Assembly (NCBI RefSeq): GCF_932294415.1 | Contig: NC_065535.1 | Location: 67,043,862 to 67,107,861 of the forward strand | Source: Quercus robur | Lineage: Eukaryota > Streptophyta > Magnoliopsida > Fagales > Fagaceae | DNA: 64,000 bases | Direction: 5' to 3' | In this document: one piece after another, positions 59,624 to 64,000 of the stretch | How positions within the stretch are numbered: position 1 is the first letter of the stretch | Layout of the letters: the number at the start of each line of letters is the position of its first letter | Notes under the pieces: model-generated | Told to the model about the DNA's origin: nothing | The model's database searches: none | What the model saw: only the letters and a program-made list of their open reading frames with translations | Program-made: the position numbers and the translations under genes

Positions 59624-60082
59624 ACATGATCGGAAGGATTTTTTAGAAGATTTTAATTTTCGTTGTTGTCATTATCTCGGTTATTATTACACTTTTGTCT
59701 TGAATATTATTCCGATACCAAATTACTGTTTACTTTACCTTTGTCTATAATCATGCAGTTATGATGATTAAGGAGGACGGTCTCCACATCTCATTGCAAG
59801 AAAAACGATTGCGTAGAATTATCTGAAATATCAGTTTCTTATCTGTACTTGCTTAAGTAAACTGGCAATCATCTCATTATGCTCTGTTGAAGATTCTTAG
59901 TAAAATATTTGACAACATAAATGTACCATAGAAAGGAAAATAGCAGCAAAGCTGGCTGCTATGAAATTCATATAAATGCATCTGCAGATCTTCTGTCTAG
60001 TAGTTTGAATAAAAAAACCTAATTCAAAGGCATAGGCCAGTCCTGTTAAGGCTCAAAATCTTCACATTTCAACGATCATTGA
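59624..60082. other. intergenic DNA between convergent genes
   Basis: The tails of the plus-strand hydrolase and the minus-strand uridine kinase-like gene face each other across 459 bp. Both 3' untranslated regions must lie here; no other feature is seen. Confidence 0.6.
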
Positions 60083-63000
60083 TCAATCGTCAGTACCAAA
60101 ATAACGATCACCAAACTCACCCAAACCTGGTATGACACGGTATTCTTCATTCAGAGAAGCATCAATCTCAGAGGTGACAATTTTCAAGGATGGGAACATT
60201 TTGCTAACACACTCAATTCCCTCAGGGGCCTGAAGTCAACATAACGCAGTATAAGTTGGTGCATATGGACATTGTAATAAAATGAGTAATTAATTTGCAA
60301 ACAGCAAGGAAATGACTTACAGAGATGAGGTTTAGAAATATAATGTGGGATTCTGGTACACCTTTCTGTATGAGTAGTTCGATTGCTTGGTTAGCAGAAT
60401 TCCCTAGAAAGGCAACAAGATAGATTTCTAATCATCAGCATGCAAGCATGGCTATTAAGCAATGAATGTACTGTACTCCACATTATTTATAAAATTATAT
60501 GCACATCCACAAATATTCAATTAGTCCATTGGACAGCTTAACAGCTCTGCATATACATAAAAAAAGTCTATGATATAGAACAGTTAACAAGTACAGAACG
60601 CAGCAAGGAAAGATAGGAGGCAAATACACCAGTTAAGCATGAACCAAAAAAAATAAAAATAAAAACATAAACTGCCAGACATTGGATGTAAGGCTCAAAA
60701 GAAATTCATTTAACGAGAGTAGGATGTGCAGGCAACACAAGGCGAAGCTGTATAAATGCATGAAGATGGAACAGAGCAAATGATCAAACTTTGTAAGCAG
60801 AATTGTTTTTCTTTCTTTAAAATTTATGAAATCTCCTTCTCCCCTTCCCTTCTCACATATACCATCTCCTATTCAATAAATAATCTTTTATCCAAAGTGA
60901 AAAGGAAATGGAAACAAGAATGACAAATAGTTTTAAGAAATGCACTTCTGTTGGCCTATTCTTACATGATGCAGAATTGGCAGAAATCAAGTAAAGGAAA
61001 GGACAATAGATTTTTACGGGAATCAAACAAGTACCTGTAGCAAGAACCGGATCTAGAAGCAGGACATGCCGTTCAGATATATCCTTGGGAAGCTTCTCAT
61101 ATATAAGCTGCTTAAAGCGAGGTAGCAAATCTACTGTTAAAATTAATTATATCCAATTCTTAAAGAATAGAAAGAATGGCTCTAGTTCAAAAGCAAATTA
61201 TTTCTTCTAGAAAATAAAACACAATTACCTGCTTGCCATTATCTCCATCGCGATGAATTAAAATTTTTCCAATTTTTATTCCTTTACAGCATGCGCGCAA
61301 GGCATTTTCCATGCTTTCACCACTATTACATAACAAACAAGAAAAGATCTTAGAATTATAAAAAGAAGTCACAATACTGCAAGACAAGTTTCCCATGTTG
61401 ATGGGCTAATGAGAATCTGAGATTTTCCATGTTTACAGTATAAGATGGATACTCGGACACAAGGCATGTCTTGAATATACAAGACTCATTACTAGAAAAC
61501 TAAAAACTGCCAAAATCAATACCTGAGCCAAAGCTCACCTTCGAACGATGGAAACCCCACACAATTTCTTGCAAAAGTCAACCCCAGTATATACCGATGC
61601 TGAAATAGAAGAATAACAATACTTCAGAGAAATTCCCCTTTTTTTCTGATGAATAACAAAGAAGTTTATTAAACAAAACACAAATTCAAGTAGTCAAGTA
61701 CACATGTAATGTACAAGAGAAATGATAAAAATACTCTGAGAACTCTAGCTCACACAAAAACAGATCTCAGAAGTAAAGTTTAAGCTGAGTCAAAGGAGTT
61801 TTAATTCCCTAGAATATCCTAGCATTAAGATCTCTCCAATACCCCACATCAAACAAAGGATAGCTTTCCACACCTCTAGCATTTGATGCTTCTTGTAACT
61901 GCCTCTTCAACAAGTCAACATCTCCTTCAGAGACTTAGGCCTCACCCATGGGACATGGTTCTCAAGTTTAAGCTCAGTCAAAGGAGTTTCAATTCCCTAG
62001 AACATCCTAGCTTTACGCTCTCTCCATTTACCCCACATCAAACAGAGCAGGAAGGCTTTCCACACCTCTAGCATTTGATGCTTCTTGTAACTGCCAACAA
62101 GTCAACATTTCTCTAGCAATGTTGCAATGCAAAAAGTGTGCCAGCACAGACATGGTTCTCAAGATTTTTTTAGTTTAATATATTAACCATATATGTTAAT
62201 CTATATTTAAGAATAGGTTTGCATGCAAAAGAATCATGGATTGTAAAATGGTCATGAAATGACAACTACATAATAAGTTTATGGACAGAAATAATTTACA
62301 CTCTCCTGATTGTAAACAATGCTAAGAAAAATGAAATCTTTAATAAGTGCTTAAACAAGGTGGGACACAGGTAGATATGAGCGCTTGTCCTCAAGCAACC
62401 AACATGCTTTACTATTATGAGAATTATACAAAAATCATAGATTTAGGAATTTACTTCTTGTGTACTTGGGTTGTTCCCCCCGTAGTGTCTTCTAATGAAT
62501 CTACTAATTAAAAGAAGTTTACGGGTTAAAACAATTTGAGAAAATTGAACAACCAGTTAACACACCTGTTGGAGTAACTACTTGCTTCTCAGTGAATGGC
62601 AGATGGCCAAGGCCATGCTCCACAACCTGAAAAATAAAATCAACATTAAGCAGTTGCATTATGCATGTTATAAGACACAGGGTACTGAAACTCATGTCAA
62701 TTATGAGCTTCAGCTAAGCCATGCAGCAGAAAGTACCAGACGAATAAGTCGATCTGAATAAAATACAAAGTCATGCTTCGATATTTCCCGGTCTCTAATC
62801 AGCGTATGCATACCCCTTATCTGCAACAAGGGTCACACATATGAGTAAACAATGACTGAATTGCATATCAGAGTGCAGGTGTGCGGTAGAAATCCTACAA
62901 AATCTTAATATTCAACCATAGTTGTGTTATTGCCATTGCCTGTTATTTGTTTAAAATCGGTTGATGTCCACGACACAGTTGCTGGAGAGATTATCTAGTC

Positions 63001-63787
63001 CTCAAAGAATACCACATGGTATGCATAATAAAGTACGCCATTCTAAAACTAACAGGCATGGAATCAACCGTAAGGCGTAATGATACTATAATATGAGGGT
63101 AAGGGATTGGTTATCCACTTTTTTCTGTTTTAGTGACAGTATGCCAGGTCAATCATTCACACCATCTGACCTCTATCTCTGGTAATTCTTTGCTAAAACT
63201 CAAATTTTTTTGCTTTTCCATTCAAATATTTATAAATTAAAAAAAAAAAAAAAAACCCTCCATTTGGTAATTACCTGGGGCAGGTCACATGCCACATGGT
63301 GACTTGTTTGACTATTTATCTAACATATTTTCAATATCTTCAAACTACTAAACACCAAATTTAACCTCATCTAATGCTGCTTTTGTATCTATTCTACTTC
63401 ACCAATCATTATTGACTATAATTTGAGGCTATGAACCATCAATGGAACAGGAATTGTCTCGTGCTTAGAATAGAGAAGTCTAGGCAATGCCCATCAAACT
63501 TTCTTTTGTCCATAATACAAAATATTTCTGAAGAGAAATTTCAAAGGTACAAAAACATAATAAGTTAATAACACAATCACACAAACGCATACCTGAAATG
63601 TCGACTGAATGACATACACATTGGGGTATGTTTTACAGAGGTTATGCTGACCAAGTTTAGTTCGGATATGTTGCACAATCAAATCAATGGCAACATGATT
63701 ATCACCTCCCCGGGGAATAATCACATCAGCATACTTCTTTGATGGGAGAACAAAATCATCAAAAGCAGGTTTGACAAACTTTGCATA
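60083..63787 (-). CDS. UKL: uridine kinase-like protein with UPRT domain, 3' part
   Basis: The gene runs off the right edge; eight exons are visible: 63593-63787, 62737-62820, 62566-62626, 61539-61599, 61229-61322 (upper end within 1 bp), 61035-61107, 60321-60403 and 60083-60229, giving 265 codons plus stop. The first exon ([20 protein letters not shown]) is the end of the uridine kinase domain, with the typical [10 protein letters not shown] block. The rest is a complete uracil phosphoribosyltransferase-like domain: [25 protein letters not shown], the PRPP-binding [16 protein letters not shown], and the C-terminal [14 protein letters not shown]. Plant proteins of this architecture (UKL1-5) salvage uridine and cytidine by phosphorylation; whether the UPRT domain is active is disputed. 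The N-terminal kinase and any plastid transit peptide are outside the window, so the paralogue cannot be named. Introns are long and AT-rich. Confidence 0.93.
61640..62565. other. long intron of the UKL gene with a local direct repeat
   Basis: Two copies of a roughly 90-bp block (61782-61895 and 61966-62096: aaggagttt, aattccctagaaYatccta, cacacctctagcatttgatg, cttcttgtaactgcc) lie in direct orientation. No gene is seen in it. Confidence 0.65.
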
Positions 63788-64000
63788 CTGCACAATTAAC
63801 ATAATTCTTTCAATGTATCAATTATAATATTGTCATATGTTTAAATATAATAAATCTTCCAAAGCACAGGATCAAAATATCCCATAGTTCACAACCAAAA
63901 GTTACCAAAGTAGCAACATCAATGTAAATACATGTCAAAAGGACCAAAACCATACAGTGCTATGAGTAGAAGGTGGATTGAAATTAAAGCTAATGCAGCT

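Overview
The window is nuclear DNA of a eudicot plant, most likely a woody species (perhaps Fagales; this is an inference from gene and repeat style, not proven). Evidence: plant-only gene families, GT-AG introns, AT-rich intergenic DNA, LTR elements, hAT/MULE/Tourist/Stowaway-type DNA elements and tRNA-derived SINEs. About a third of the window is recognisable mobile DNA.

Host genes, left to right: an intronless ribonucleotide reductase small subunit (4339-5331, +) with an E2F site and TATA box; a 7-exon conserved plant protein of unknown function (7202-10433, +); an intronless UGT91-type UDP-glycosyltransferase (17530-18954, -); an intronless DUF579/IRX15-like xylan protein (33391-34290, -); a CLC-a/b-type nitrate/chloride exchanger (47578-51171, +) with a 2-bp frameshift and a doubtful splice acceptor; a 15-exon TrmA/RlmD-type RNA methyltransferase (51925-56340, -; the exons close to 511 codons plus stop); an intronless alpha/beta hydrolase (58706-59623, +); and the 3' part of a uridine kinase-like gene with a C-terminal UPRT domain (60083-63787, -, running off the right edge). 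They are independent transcription units with no shared pathway.

Mobile DNA: one related group of non-autonomous LTR retrotransposons dominates. Three copies keep both LTRs and 5-bp target duplications (A 12007-15678, B 21610-25241, C 38558-43066). Each carries, instead of visible gag/pol, a minisatellite with the same core but a different period (84, 76 and 80 bp). Solo LTRs lie at 2017-2773, 19505-20208 (-), 29289-30050 and 44270-44987 (-). Two extra LTRs downstream of B form a roughly 900-bp LTR-plus-host-spacer tandem array. DNA elements with target duplications include two hAT elements with dense subterminal repeats (6032-7071, 57573-58476), a small hAT inside a LINE-type RNase H remnant (30476-30929), two Mutator-like elements, two Stowaway/mariner-like MITEs and Tourist-like MITEs. 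Two adjacent SINEs at 37631-37990 have overlapping target duplications.

No clearly new biochemical system was found. The most unusual material is the minisatellite-bearing LTR family, with a G-box next to the LTR TATA box, and the LTR/host tandem array.
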